64,000 bases of DNA, from assembly GCA_947471985.1 (NCBI GenBank), contig CANIZL010000002.1:89044-153043 (forward strand), read 5' to 3'. Shown here piece by piece: positions 16,512 through 25,291 of the stretch. Position 1 is the first letter of the stretch, and every line of letters starts with the position of its first letter. Both the position numbers and the translations under genes were made by a program. The notes under the pieces are model-generated. The model saw only the letters and a program-made list of their open reading frames with translations. It did not search any database and was not told where the DNA came from. This DNA comes from Verrucomicrobiota bacterium. GTDB lineage: Bacteria; Verrucomicrobiota; Verrucomicrobiia; Limisphaerales; UBA9464.

Positions 16512-17981
16512 ATGTCCGCCTTGAATCTCTTCCCGTTTCGCGCCGAAGTGGATGCCGCCCTGACCCGTCGCGCCTTTCTCACCCGCAGTACCACGGGCCT
16601 GGGAACCATGGCGCTGGCGAGCCTGTTGAATCCCCGGCCGGCGCTCGCCGCCGCGGCGGCGGACACCACCGGTCTGACCGGCGCGCTGAAACAGCTGCAT
16701 TTCGCCCCGAAGGCCAAACGCGTCATCTACCTCTTTCAATCCGGCGCACCGTCGCATCTCGATCTGTTCGATCCCAAGCCCAAGCTCACCGAGATGACCG
16801 GTCAGGAGCTGCCGCCCAGCGTGCGCAAGGGACAGCGCATCACCGGCATGACGGCCGGGCAGGCGGTTCTGAAATGTGTCGGCTCAGCGTATGAGTTTCA
16901 GCGGTATGGTCGCAGTGGCGTGGAGTTGAGCCGGATGTTGCCGCACACCGGCAGCATTGTGGACGACATCACGTTGATCCGTTCCATGGTGACGGATCCG
17001 ATCAATCACGATCCGGCGGTGACGTATTTCGGCACCGGCAGCCAGCAGCCGGGTCGACCCACCATGGGTGCGTGGCTCGCCTACGGCCTGGGCAGTGCGA
17101 ACGAGAATCTGCCGTCCTACGTTGTGCTCACCAGCGGCAGCGGGGGGCAATCCCTGCAGGCGCGTTATTGGGGCAATGGTTTCCTTTCGGCGAACTATCA
17201 GGGCGTGCAGATGCGCAGCCAGGGCGATCCGGTGCTGTACGTTTCCAATCCACCGGGACTGAGCGGCACCGGCCGACGGCAGTTGATCGACGCCATGCAG
17301 GAGTTGAATCGGCGACAACTGGGCGCGCTCGGGGATCCGCAGATTGCGACGCACATTGAGAATTACGAACTGGCGTTCCGGATGCAGACGAGCGTGCCCG
17401 AGCTGATGGATATTGCGAAGGAACCGCGCGAGGTCCTGGAATTGTACGGCGCGGAGCCGGGCAAATCGTCGTTCGCCAACAACTGCCTGCTGGCGCGTCG
17501 CCTGGCGGAACGCGGGGTGCGGTTCATCCAGTTGTGCCATCGCGATTGGGATCATCACGGCGGGCTGCCGGACGGCATCAAGGCGCAGACCCGCGCCACC
17601 GATCAGGGCAGCGCGGCGTTGATCAAGGATCTCAAGCAACGGGGATTGCTGGACGACACGCTGGTGATCTGGGGCGGCGAGTTTGGCCGCACGGCGTATT
17701 CCCAGGGCGACATCAGCAAGACCAGCTTCGGACGGGATCATCATCCCCGATGCTTCTCGCTCTGGGTGGCCGGCGGCGGCACCAAGGCGGGCACGGTGAT
17801 CGGACAGACCGATGATTTCGGCTACAACATCGTGGATTCCCCGGTCAGCGTGCATGATCTGCACGCCACACTGCTGCACCTGCTGGGCATCGATCATCTC
17901 CAGTTCACCTATCGTTCCGAGGGCCGCGATTACCGGCTGACGGACGTGGCGGGAGAATTGGTGAAGTCGCTGATCGCGTAG
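16512..17981 (+). CDS. DUF1501 family secreted protein
   Basis: 489 residues. Tat-type signal LTRRAFLTRSTTGLGTMALA near residues 17-36. The body is the alkaline-phosphatase/sulfatase-like DUF1501 fold: FQSGAPSHLDLFDPKP near residue 77, HRDWDHHGG near 345, GGEFGRTAYSQGD near 395 and GRDHHP. The metal-site residues look present. It is cotranscribed with the cytochrome/DUF1553 gene 13 bp upstream, the standard pairing in this phylum. Probably exported folded and acting in the periplasm on an unknown substrate. Confidence 0.9.
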   Translation: MSALNLFPFRAEVDAALTRRAFLTRSTTGLGTMALASLLNPRPALAAAAADTTGLTGALKQLHFAPKAKRVIYLFQSGAPSHLDLFDPKPKLTEMTGQELPPSVRKGQRITGMTAGQAVLKCVGSAYEFQRYGRSGVELSRMLPHTGSIVDDITLIRSMVTDPINHDPAVTYFGTGSQQPGRPTMGAWLAYGLGSANENLPSYVVLTSGSGGQSLQARYWGNGFLSANYQGVQMRSQGDPVLYVSNPPGLSGTGRRQLIDAMQELNRRQLGALGDPQIATHIENYELAFRMQTSVPELMDIAKEPREVLELYGAEPGKSSFANNCLLARRLAERGVRFIQLCHRDWDHHGGLPDGIKAQTRATDQGSAALIKDLKQRGLLDDTLVIWGGEFGRTAYSQGDISKTSFGRDHHPRCFSLWVAGGGTKAGTVIGQTDDFGYNIVDSPVSVHDLHATLLHLLGIDHLQFTYRSEGRDYRLTDVAGELVKSLIA

Positions 17982-18067
17982 CGAGCCGGTGGGCCAGGGT
18001 GCGGCGGGCGACGTCGTCGGCAGGGTCGAGATTGCCAGGAGGGTTCGCAGCCAATTAGGCTGCGGCC

Positions 18068-18280
18068 GTGGATCGACTCGCTGCCCTCCAAGACATTCGC
18101 CAACGCACGTTGCAGATCGCCGGCAACGTCACCGCCATTCACCCGTTGGTGCCGCACCTCGCGGACCCGCCGACGCAGAATGAATTAATCAAAGCGCTGT
18201 TCGAACTCACCAAGCAGGTGGAGGTGATCAAGAAGCACCTTTTGAAACTGGAGAAGCGCGACGACAGCACGCTGGTCTGA
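18068..18280 (+). CDS. Small helical hypothetical protein
   Basis: 70 residues from a GTG. Two amphipathic helices (DIRQRTLQIAGNVTAI; ELIKALFELTKQVEVIKKHLLKLEK), the second with heptad spacing suggesting a short coiled coil. No family recognised. It is isolated downstream of the DUF1501 gene and convergent with the cyclase operon. Confidence 0.4.
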   Translation: MDRLAALQDIRQRTLQIAGNVTAIHPLVPHLADPPTQNELIKALFELTKQVEVIKKHLLKLEKRDDSTLV

Positions 18281-18328
18281 ACAGAAGCAGCGGCGGAGTC
18301 CGGTCGGAGCCGCAGAAAACGCGGGACG

Positions 18329-20104
18329 CTACTTTCGGGAGTTCAGACGACCAAGGGCCTCCGCTGCGAAGACCCACGGATAGAGCCGCTCGAAATACCA
18401 GAGCTGGGCAAAGTACAATCCGATCGGCGCGGCTGAAATGTTGCCGTGTGCGGGCACCTGGCGGACGAGCCAATCGGCTCCGCGGTGGACCGCTGCTTCC
18501 GCGGGGGGCCAGCCGGCGAGGGCGCTGAGCGCCAATGCGGTTTCCTCGAGGGTGGGCGGCAGTTCCCCTGCCCCGCCCCAGCCGCCGTCGGGGTGTTGCA
18601 CGTGCAGCAGCCAGCGGCGGGCGGTCTCCTCCCGCTCCGGAGCGAGCGACCATCCGGTGGCCCGGATATCCGACAAGGCCACCAGGACCTGGGACGTGCC
18701 GTAGACCGGATTCATCTGCCCCGGTGCGGCTTCGTTGCCGAACCATAGGGGATTCCACGTGCCCTCGGGGGCCTGCATTCGGGCGAGTGAAGCGAGCGCG
18801 CGCCGGGCGGCTTGGTGGACGCGCGATTGCTGGCGTGGCGACAGGTGTGGAAACCAGACCGACCAAGCCCGCAGCGCGTGGGCGGTGAGTTCCGGGGTGC
18901 TGCGGTCAAAAGGCAGGGTGCCCCAGCCGCGACAGAACGTCGGCATGCCGCCGTCGCCGTTTTGCAGGTTGAGCAACCATTCCACACCCGCGTTCACGGC
19001 GCGGAGGGTTTCCAGATCGGGCGGGGCGCCCGATTCTTTCAGCGCGTCGAGCGCCAGCAGGGCTCCGGCGGTATCGTCCGCGTCCGGGACACCCCCGGGC
19101 AGATCCGTCCAGGCCCAACCTCCGGGCGCCGCTCCGGTATACGGGTGTTCCGTGCGGTATTGTTGGCCGAGCAACCAGGTGCGCAGGCCGGTGCGCTCGG
19201 TGGGCGTCCAACTTTGCGGGGAATGACGCAGGGCCTTTATCGCCAGCGTGGTAACCCAGGTGGCGAGATTGGTGTCGATGGGCCAGCTGCCGTCGGACCG
19301 CACCGAATTCCGCAGGAACTCGACGCCGCGCCGGGCCACGAGGTGGTCGGAGCGGCCCATGCCTGCGAGGCTCATGGTCACAAAGCTGGTGAGCGGCGTG
19401 GCCTCCAGGAAGCCGCCGTTCGCGGGTTGCAACGTGGACAGCACCTCAAGGGTGCGACGGCGGGTGAGGCGGCGAAGGGGATTCCAACGCGGTGCGTGAT
19501 GCTGAATGACCTGACCAATGGCGATCAGTGCCGGCAGGGCGTAACTCACCACCGGCAGCCGGAGCGCACCAAAGACGCCGCGTGGCAGGGCGGCCAGTTC
19601 GAACGGGAGCGGTCGCACGCGCCGCCAGCCGTCGGGACCCAGGCGTCCGCTCAGCGCCAGGGTCATGGTGATCGGCACGCTGAAGGTGCGATCCTGGCCA
19701 TAGATGGCTTCGATGGCGGGAACCAACCGCTCCCGCGAACCGGCCACGCGGGCGATGTAAGCGAGGGTGTTGGTTATGATCCCGGGGAATGCGTCATCGG
19801 CGTGAGCGGCGCCGAAGGCGGCCCAGACCAACGCCGTCGTGCTCAGATTGCTGCGGCTGCGGACGGTGTCGCCCCAACCCCCGTCGGCGTTCACGTGTTG
19901 GGCCAGCCAATTCAGTCCCCCGCGGATCTCCCGGGCGTGCGTCACCCGGTCGACGGTGGCCAAGGCCAAAATGGCGGTGGCCGTGGAGAGCGCGCTGCTG
20001 CTGAGTTCGCCCACCCAGTGGCCGGCGGGCACCCGCTCCGCCCGCAATCCGGCGATGACGGACCGATGCGCCTCCGCAATCCGCTCCTGGAGCGTTGCGT
20101 TCAC
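18329..20104 (-). CDS. Squalene-hopene cyclase-like terpene cyclase
   Basis: 591 residues from a GTG. It is built of alpha/alpha-barrel repeats with QW-like motifs (GGWGDTVRSRSNLST, GGFLEATPLTSF, GSWPIDTNLATW, GGWGGAGELPPTLEETA). The acidic motif DADDTA near residue 340 matches the DxDD of class II cyclases, which protonate the substrate. It is shorter than typical squalene-hopene cyclases (about 630-720). GTGA overlap with the preceding gene shows translational coupling; it is the last gene of an eight-gene operon. The substrate is unknown, since no squalene synthase genes are in view. Confidence 0.75.
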   Translation of the reverse strand: MNATLQERIAEAHRSVIAGLRAERVPAGHWVGELSSSALSTATAILALATVDRVTHAREIRGGLNWLAQHVNADGGWGDTVRSRSNLSTTALVWAAFGAAHADDAFPGIITNTLAYIARVAGSRERLVPAIEAIYGQDRTFSVPITMTLALSGRLGPDGWRRVRPLPFELAALPRGVFGALRLPVVSYALPALIAIGQVIQHHAPRWNPLRRLTRRRTLEVLSTLQPANGGFLEATPLTSFVTMSLAGMGRSDHLVARRGVEFLRNSVRSDGSWPIDTNLATWVTTLAIKALRHSPQSWTPTERTGLRTWLLGQQYRTEHPYTGAAPGGWAWTDLPGGVPDADDTAGALLALDALKESGAPPDLETLRAVNAGVEWLLNLQNGDGGMPTFCRGWGTLPFDRSTPELTAHALRAWSVWFPHLSPRQQSRVHQAARRALASLARMQAPEGTWNPLWFGNEAAPGQMNPVYGTSQVLVALSDIRATGWSLAPEREETARRWLLHVQHPDGGWGGAGELPPTLEETALALSALAGWPPAEAAVHRGADWLVRQVPAHGNISAAPIGLYFAQLWYFERLYPWVFAAEALGRLNSRK

Positions 20105-20988
20105 AGGCTCAGGTGACCCAGCGCCAGTAGCCCGTAGAAGGTGTATTCGGCGTCCAGATGATCATCGGCCCAGTTCCCGTGGAACCCGCCGTCGGCCGAC
20201 CACAGGGTGTCGATGAAATCGAGACACCGTTCATGGATGCCGCTGTGGATGCGCCGTTCCAAACACGAAAGGGCGTGCAAGCCGGTGGCGGTGGACAGGA
20301 GGTCCGGCAGCGGTGCTCCGGGCACGGCCAGGAAGCCACCGTCGGGATGGGCCTGCGCGAGCAACCAGTCGCCCACGGCGGCATTGACCGGGAAACCGAG
20401 GTGTCGAATCAAGGTCACGGCCCCCGCGGTGGCGTTCAACGAACCGGTGGGGAGTCCGGGCGCATTGCTCCAGGCGCCGTCGGTGGTTTCCAGGCGTTTG
20501 AGACTGCGGACCAATTCGAGAATGCGGGGCGGCGTGTGGCCGAGGTCCTGATAGGCGCCGAGCGCGACGAAGGCCCCGTAGGCCGTGCCGTGGGCCATTC
20601 GGGCATCGCCCTCGTATCCACCATCGGGTTTGCGAAATTGCTCGATCCGCTCCAGCAGGGTGCGTCCGAGTCGCGGCGGCATTCGGTCCAAACCAATGGC
20701 GGCCCAGCAGCGGGCGAGCGCACCGAGATGCACAAAGTCCAGGCCCGCGCCGTCGCCGTGCGAAGCCAGCCACGCCGCTGTCCGCGCCACCGGTACCGGG
20801 ACATCAAGGGCCTGGGCCCCGGCGAGCGCGAAGATCGTATAGTACAGGTCCGGCCGGCCCGAGCGGTCCCCGGCGGCGCCATCGGCATTGAACTGCAGAT
20901 GATAGAAATCCCGGACGAGTGGCGTGGAGTCCGCCAACAGGCGGGGCGCCAGCCGTGCGATCTGGAGCAATTGCAGCCGCAGACTCAC
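20101..20988 (-). CDS. Prenyltransferase/cyclase-fold repeat protein
   Basis: 295 residues from a GTG overlapping the previous stop (GTGA at 20985-20988). It consists of alpha-hairpin repeats with Gly-Gly turns: GGYEGDARMAHGTAYGAF, GAWSNAPGLPTGSLNA, GGFLAVPGAPLPDL, GGFHGNWADDHLDAEYTFYG. This resembles the beta subunit of protein prenyltransferases and half of a cyclase barrel. The acidic DxDD motif is absent, so catalysis by protonation is unlikely; it may pair with the following cyclase to complete a two-barrel enzyme. That is inference. Confidence 0.7.
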   Translation of the reverse strand: MSLRLQLLQIARLAPRLLADSTPLVRDFYHLQFNADGAAGDRSGRPDLYYTIFALAGAQALDVPVPVARTAAWLASHGDGAGLDFVHLGALARCWAAIGLDRMPPRLGRTLLERIEQFRKPDGGYEGDARMAHGTAYGAFVALGAYQDLGHTPPRILELVRSLKRLETTDGAWSNAPGLPTGSLNATAGAVTLIRHLGFPVNAAVGDWLLAQAHPDGGFLAVPGAPLPDLLSTATGLHALSCLERRIHSGIHERCLDFIDTLWSADGGFHGNWADDHLDAEYTFYGLLALGHLSL

Positions 20989-22751
20989 GCGACGCTCGCG
21001 TTCGGGGCGGGGGCGCCGACGGCCGCCAGACGGGCGTCGACATTCCGTTGCTCCTGCTCTTTGCACCAACCCTGGATCTCGACGTCGTTGAAGATCTTGC
21101 CAATCACGCGACGGAGCAGGCCCTTGAGGCTGGGATGCTCGAGGGCCGCGAGGGAACGAATGGCCTCTTCCTGATAGCTTTCCAGCAGGTGCTGGCAGCG
21201 TTCGTCGGCCTTCAGTTCGCGGTACAGCGCCTCGATCTGGGCGGAGTCCGGCGTGATTTCGCGCCGCCACAAACGGTCCAGCAATTCCCGCTTTTCACCG
21301 CTCGCGCGCTCGCGGGCGATGGCCAGCAACAGGCTGGGACGGAGTCCGGCGATGTCGTTGGTCTCGCCGCCTTCGCCGAGATCACTGAGGTCATCGCGGA
21401 TCTGATACGCAATCCCCAGGGCGCGGCTGTAGGTGCCGAGGACCTCGTCACATTCGTCATGCCGTCCCGCGTATAGCGCGCCTAGTCGCAGGGCGACTTC
21501 GAAGGCGGGCGCGGTTTTCTGACGGAAGATCTCCACGACCTGCAGAGGCGTGAGCACTTTCGGATGACGCGTCCAGAGGAGTTCCGCGCCCTGGCCGCGA
21601 CAAAGTTCCCGCTGGCCTTCCGCGGCGACCCGCATCATTTCCACCTTCGCCTCGGCGCTGGCTTTGCAGGACGCGAGCAGCCGATAGCCTTCGCCGATCA
21701 GGAGGTCGCCCACGTTCAGAGCCACGGCGACGCCGTGTTCTTCGTGCAACGTCTTTTCGCCGTACCGGGTGGCGTCGTTGTCCTCGATGTCGTCGTGAAT
21801 CAGTGAAGCCTTGTGGAAGCATTCGACGGCGACGGCGACCTTGCGCAGGTCTTCGGGCAGTTCGGCATCGGTCCGTCCGCTCAAGGCCTGATACGCCGCC
21901 ACAGTGAGGAACGGGCGCCAGCGTTTACCGGCGCGCATCAGCCAATCCCGGGCAATGGTTTCCGACTCGCCCTGCGCGGTGCCGAGAATCAATTCCAAGG
22001 AAGCGGGGGTGAACCAGAAATCCACTTCGTCACGGAGCCGGCCGATGTCGAGGCGCCGCGTTTGATCATCGGCGGTGAGATGGATGTACTCCCAGACCCA
22101 GTCGAGGTCGACGTTGGTGTCGATGCAATCATCCTGCAGCAGCGGCACGGCGACGCCGGGAATGGCGGCGGCCTCCATGTAGGGGAAGGCCCGTTCGAGC
22201 ACGCTGAGGCAACTGACGCCGACGATGGCCTCGATCTTGCCGGTTTGAATCAGGCTCATCACGATGGCCGAACCCTCGGCCACCAGCACGGCGTAGCCGA
22301 GTTTCTCGGCTTCGTTGGTGAGATCCTGGATGGAGCAAAGACCGCACTGTTTGCAGAGCAGGCCGAATTCGTCGAACGGTGCCGGGCACTTCGCCTCGAC
22401 CCGCAGACACTTCGGCAGCAGCAACAGCCGGCGCTCGAACGGCACGCCCGCGAGTTGTTCGCGCCACATTTCGTTGTTGAGCAGGACGCCGAGGAAATCG
22501 CGGAAGATCGGATCGCACTGCAGCTGGGTGACGATGCGGTCGGCGTGGACCTTGAGGTCCGCGGCGGGCAGCGGCGGCACCGGATTGAACTCGGCGACGT
22601 AATTCCGTACGGCCTGAAGATAATGCTGCCGCTGCGCGAGCGTGGGCGGGATGTTCTTCTTCGCGGGCCGCCATTTTTGCTGGGGCACCAGGCGGGGCAG
22701 TCCGACAGGCGAACTGGCGGTGAACTGGATGGGCGTGGCGGTCATAATCAA
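20985..22751 (-). CDS. DUF116-polyprenyl diphosphate synthase fusion
   Basis: 588 residues. Residues about 60-240 are DUF116, with the Cys-rich segment KCPAPFDEFGLLCKQCGLC near 120-140 that could bind a metal or Fe-S cluster. Residues about 260-530 are a trans-isoprenyl diphosphate synthase: first Asp-rich motif DDIED near 319, second DDLSD near 451. It should condense IPP with allylic diphosphates to C15-C20 or longer products. It overlaps the upstream radical SAM gene by 4 bp and the next gene by 4 bp. The fusion suggests that the DUF116 step and prenyl chain synthesis are coupled. Confidence 0.85.
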   Translation of the reverse strand: MIMTATPIQFTASSPVGLPRLVPQQKWRPAKKNIPPTLAQRQHYLQAVRNYVAEFNPVPPLPAADLKVHADRIVTQLQCDPIFRDFLGVLLNNEMWREQLAGVPFERRLLLLPKCLRVEAKCPAPFDEFGLLCKQCGLCSIQDLTNEAEKLGYAVLVAEGSAIVMSLIQTGKIEAIVGVSCLSVLERAFPYMEAAAIPGVAVPLLQDDCIDTNVDLDWVWEYIHLTADDQTRRLDIGRLRDEVDFWFTPASLELILGTAQGESETIARDWLMRAGKRWRPFLTVAAYQALSGRTDAELPEDLRKVAVAVECFHKASLIHDDIEDNDATRYGEKTLHEEHGVAVALNVGDLLIGEGYRLLASCKASAEAKVEMMRVAAEGQRELCRGQGAELLWTRHPKVLTPLQVVEIFRQKTAPAFEVALRLGALYAGRHDECDEVLGTYSRALGIAYQIRDDLSDLGEGGETNDIAGLRPSLLLAIARERASGEKRELLDRLWRREITPDSAQIEALYRELKADERCQHLLESYQEEAIRSLAALEHPSLKGLLRRVIGKIFNDVEIQGWCKEQEQRNVDARLAAVGAPAPNASVA

Positions 22752-24037
22752 CGGGCGGTGAGCTTGGACGGTTGGGATTGGGTGCCGGCTGGGGCGAGCT
22801 GTTGCTGCAGTCCGCGAGCCTTGCCGGCGGCATCATGGGCGACGTTGCGGTACGCGCCGAAGTCGGAGAACCAATACTTTTTCGAAATTCGATACATCCA
22901 GTGCTTTTCCGGGACTTCCTCCCCGGGAAGCCACTGGCTGAAGCGCGGGGTCATGGCATCCAATTCCGCCATGGCGGTCCCCCGCAGGGTGGTGTCACGA
23001 GCACCGTGTTTGACGACCAGATCCTTGACCAGATCCGGCCGCTCCAGAACCACGCAACCACGGGTGTGGTGCGCGCTCAATTCGCGGAAGTCGCGCAGGA
23101 AGGCCGAATCCCGCATCGTCACAAAAATGCCGCGGGGATCGCCGATCTCTTCCTTGGCGAATTGGATGATCGGACACGGCTCGATGCCGCCGGTGGGACC
23201 GATGTGATGGCTGATGCCGGTGGACATCGGACACAACGCCTGGCCCTGATGATCGTAGTAGGCGTCGATGATTGCGATCGGCACCCGGCTGCGCATTTCC
23301 ACGACGAACTTTCGCGTGCGCACCAGTTGATCCGGCCGCAGGGCGAGGGCGGGATTCATCTTGGGGCCGACCGGGCGATAGGTGTGATACCACACGTAAT
23401 GCACGCCCCGCTCCACGAGTTCCCGCAACCAGGATTCGGTCAGCAGTTCATCGATGTTGGTTTGGCAGACGCTGGTGGCCACACCGGTCAGCAACCCGGC
23501 GCGCAGGCAGTGATCGAGGCCGCGCAGGGTGCGATTGAGGACGTCCTTGTTGCCCCGTCGCTCGTCGCTCGTCAGTTGCCGGCCTTCGATGGAAATCAGC
23601 GGCGTGGCGTTGCCGAGTTCCTTCAATCGGGCCGCCACCTTTTCGGTGATGAACTGGCCGTTGGTGAAGACCTGGAAATAGCAGTCGGGATGCGCCGCGA
23701 GCAGGTCGAGCAGCTGCGGGTGCATGAAGGGCTCGCCACCCAGGATGCCGAAGAAGGCGTTCCCGTGAGCCTTGGCCTCATTGATCGTGCGGTTCAGTGT
23801 GGCGAGGTCGATTTCGGTCCGTTCGGCGGCGACGTCCACCCAGCAACCCTGACAGCGGAGGTTGCAGGAATTGAGGATCGAGAGATACAGGAACGGCGGG
23901 AAGTACTCGCCGCGTTTGATGCGGCGTTTGAATTTCTCGACGGACAACAGGCCCTTCACCCCGAAGTTCCACGCAAATTTCCGGACACACCGGAAATTGG
24001 CGCTGCGCAGGGTGCGATAGGCGAGGGCGGGAAGCAT
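22748..24037 (-). CDS. Radical SAM enzyme
   Basis: 429 residues. The cluster motif CNLRCQGC (CxxxCxxC) lies near residue 58, followed by GGEP near 100 for SAM binding. The C-terminal half has extra Cys in ALCPMSTG and EPCPIIQF near 270-290, suggesting an auxiliary cluster of SPASM-like type. The overall look recalls HpnH, the adenosyl-hopane radical SAM enzyme, but the match is loose. It sits 2 bp after the Fe-S protein, a possible electron donor, and overlaps the DUF116 fusion gene by 4 bp. Product unknown. Confidence 0.8.
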   Translation of the reverse strand: MLPALAYRTLRSANFRCVRKFAWNFGVKGLLSVEKFKRRIKRGEYFPPFLYLSILNSCNLRCQGCWVDVAAERTEIDLATLNRTINEAKAHGNAFFGILGGEPFMHPQLLDLLAAHPDCYFQVFTNGQFITEKVAARLKELGNATPLISIEGRQLTSDERRGNKDVLNRTLRGLDHCLRAGLLTGVATSVCQTNIDELLTESWLRELVERGVHYVWYHTYRPVGPKMNPALALRPDQLVRTRKFVVEMRSRVPIAIIDAYYDHQGQALCPMSTGISHHIGPTGGIEPCPIIQFAKEEIGDPRGIFVTMRDSAFLRDFRELSAHHTRGCVVLERPDLVKDLVVKHGARDTTLRGTAMAELDAMTPRFSQWLPGEEVPEKHWMYRISKKYWFSDFGAYRNVAHDAAGKARGLQQQLAPAGTQSQPSKLTAR

Positions 24038-24039
24038 GA

Positions 24040-24873
24040 TCAGTTGGATTGGGCGGCCAGAGCGGCACGGCCCTTGGCGGCGGCCTCGGTAGCCCTGCGG
24101 GCAATTTCGTCCGGTGACGGCAGGCTCATCAGGACTTCGGGCGGAATGTCACTGGTCAAAGCGGCCAGTTTGGTGAGGCACTTCTGACGCTCGGCGAGCG
24201 CCTTGTCGGCGTCCCGCTCCTTGGAAAATCGCGACGTCGCCCGCTCGCTGCGCGTGCGCAGCATCGAATAGACGTCGCCACCCAGCAGCGCGGAGATGTC
24301 GATCTTCATCTTCTCCCGGTTCAAATCCGAGTCACTGACCGAATCCCCGTTGATCGGTCCCGACTTGTATTTCGGAAACATGATCGCGGCTTCGGGACAG
24401 ACGCGGGAGCAGGCGGGACAGTTGGTCTTGCAATTATCATTGTTCTGCACCTGGATGCGCTTGGCGTCATCCACTCCGTACACGCCGAACAGACAGAAAC
24501 TGAGGCACTGCATGCAGTTGGTGCAGCGGTCGTAGTCGATCACTGGAAACCAGGGTTTCCAGGGTCCCGTGGCCGGGGCACCGAACTCGGCGCGGGTGGC
24601 TTCGGCCTGCGCGGTGACTGTCGCGGTGTCGAGGGCGCCCCAACGCAGCCGGGTGTCGGATTCCGTGACGGGCGTCGCTCCGTCCCAGCGCCCGAGGACC
24701 AGCAGCGGGCTGGCGTCCACCGGTGGCACGGGCCGGGCGGCCCCGGAACGGGTCACGCCAAAGCCGCCTTCGAGAAGCGATCGGACGGCGGCAAACCGGT
24801 CGTCGGTCGCGAGGGGAGTCGCGCCCGGGCCTTCGTAAAGTACCACGCGGAGAGGAAGATCGGTGAGGGCCAT
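24040..24873 (-). CDS. Iron-sulfur (2x[4Fe-4S]-type) protein
   Basis: 277 residues. The N-terminal 110 residues have no recognised fold. A ferredoxin-like module follows: [11 protein letters not shown] near residues 116-126, then [13 protein letters not shown] near 147-159, a two-cluster arrangement with an unusual second half. The C-terminal 100 residues are charged helices. Probably soluble, delivering electrons to the radical SAM enzyme encoded 2 bp downstream. Family name not certain. Confidence 0.7.
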   Translation of the reverse strand: MALTDLPLRVVLYEGPGATPLATDDRFAAVRSLLEGGFGVTRSGAARPVPPVDASPLLVLGRWDGATPVTESDTRLRWGALDTATVTAQAEATRAEFGAPATGPWKPWFPVIDYDRCTNCMQCLSFCLFGVYGVDDAKRIQVQNNDNCKTNCPACSRVCPEAAIMFPKYKSGPINGDSVSDSDLNREKMKIDISALLGGDVYSMLRTRSERATSRFSKERDADKALAERQKCLTKLAALTSDIPPEVLMSLPSPDEIARRATEAAAKGRAALAAQSN

Positions 24874-24874
24874 A

Positions 24875-25291
24875 TCAGGAAGCTGGAGCTGGAGCTGGTG
24901 CGGGCGCGTCGGCCGCGGTGACTTTGCCCAACGGCACGTTGGGATTCAATACCGGAGAAATCAGCCCGGCGGCGACCTCGTCCGCGGACTGGACGCGCAT
25001 GTTCAAAACCTCGGCGCAATCCAGCGGCAGCGGGGCGTTCGCGGCGGCGAAAAGCCATTTTACGGCTCGGGGAAAACACGCCGCAATCTTCACCGGTCCG
25101 GCCGACGTCAGGCGACGCAACGAGGGATCGCGCCGGGCGGAAAGTTCGCACAGGTCCGGCACCGCCTCAAAGGGCAGCCCGGAGTCGCACAATTGGCGCA
25201 AGACCGCGGCTTTCACGTCCGGGGGCACCACCTGGGCATACTGGCAGTGACAGTAAATGATCGATGGCGCTCCAGAGGGGGGCGGATTCAT
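24875..25291 (-). CDS. Small conserved-looking Cys protein
   Basis: 138 residues. It opens with [20 protein letters not shown] and later has [15 protein letters not shown] and [12 protein letters not shown]. Five Cys in the first 100 residues suggest a metal or Fe-S site; the sense is loosely like small pieces of heterodisulfide-reductase-associated proteins, but I cannot assign a family. It ends in a Pro/Ala tail. It overlaps the CobW-type gene by 4 bp and is one base from the next gene, so its role must be in the operon's pathway. Confidence 0.6.
   Translation of the reverse strand: MNPPPSGAPSIIYCHCQYAQVVPPDVKAAVLRQLCDSGLPFEAVPDLCELSARRDPSLRRLTSAGPVKIAACFPRAVKWLFAAANAPLPLDCAEVLNMRVQSADEVAAGLISPVLNPNVPLGKVTAADAPAPAPAPAS

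Noticed and set aside
14768..16726. 652-residue minus-strand open frame
   Set aside because: Antisense of the DUF1553 gene, no domain and biased composition.
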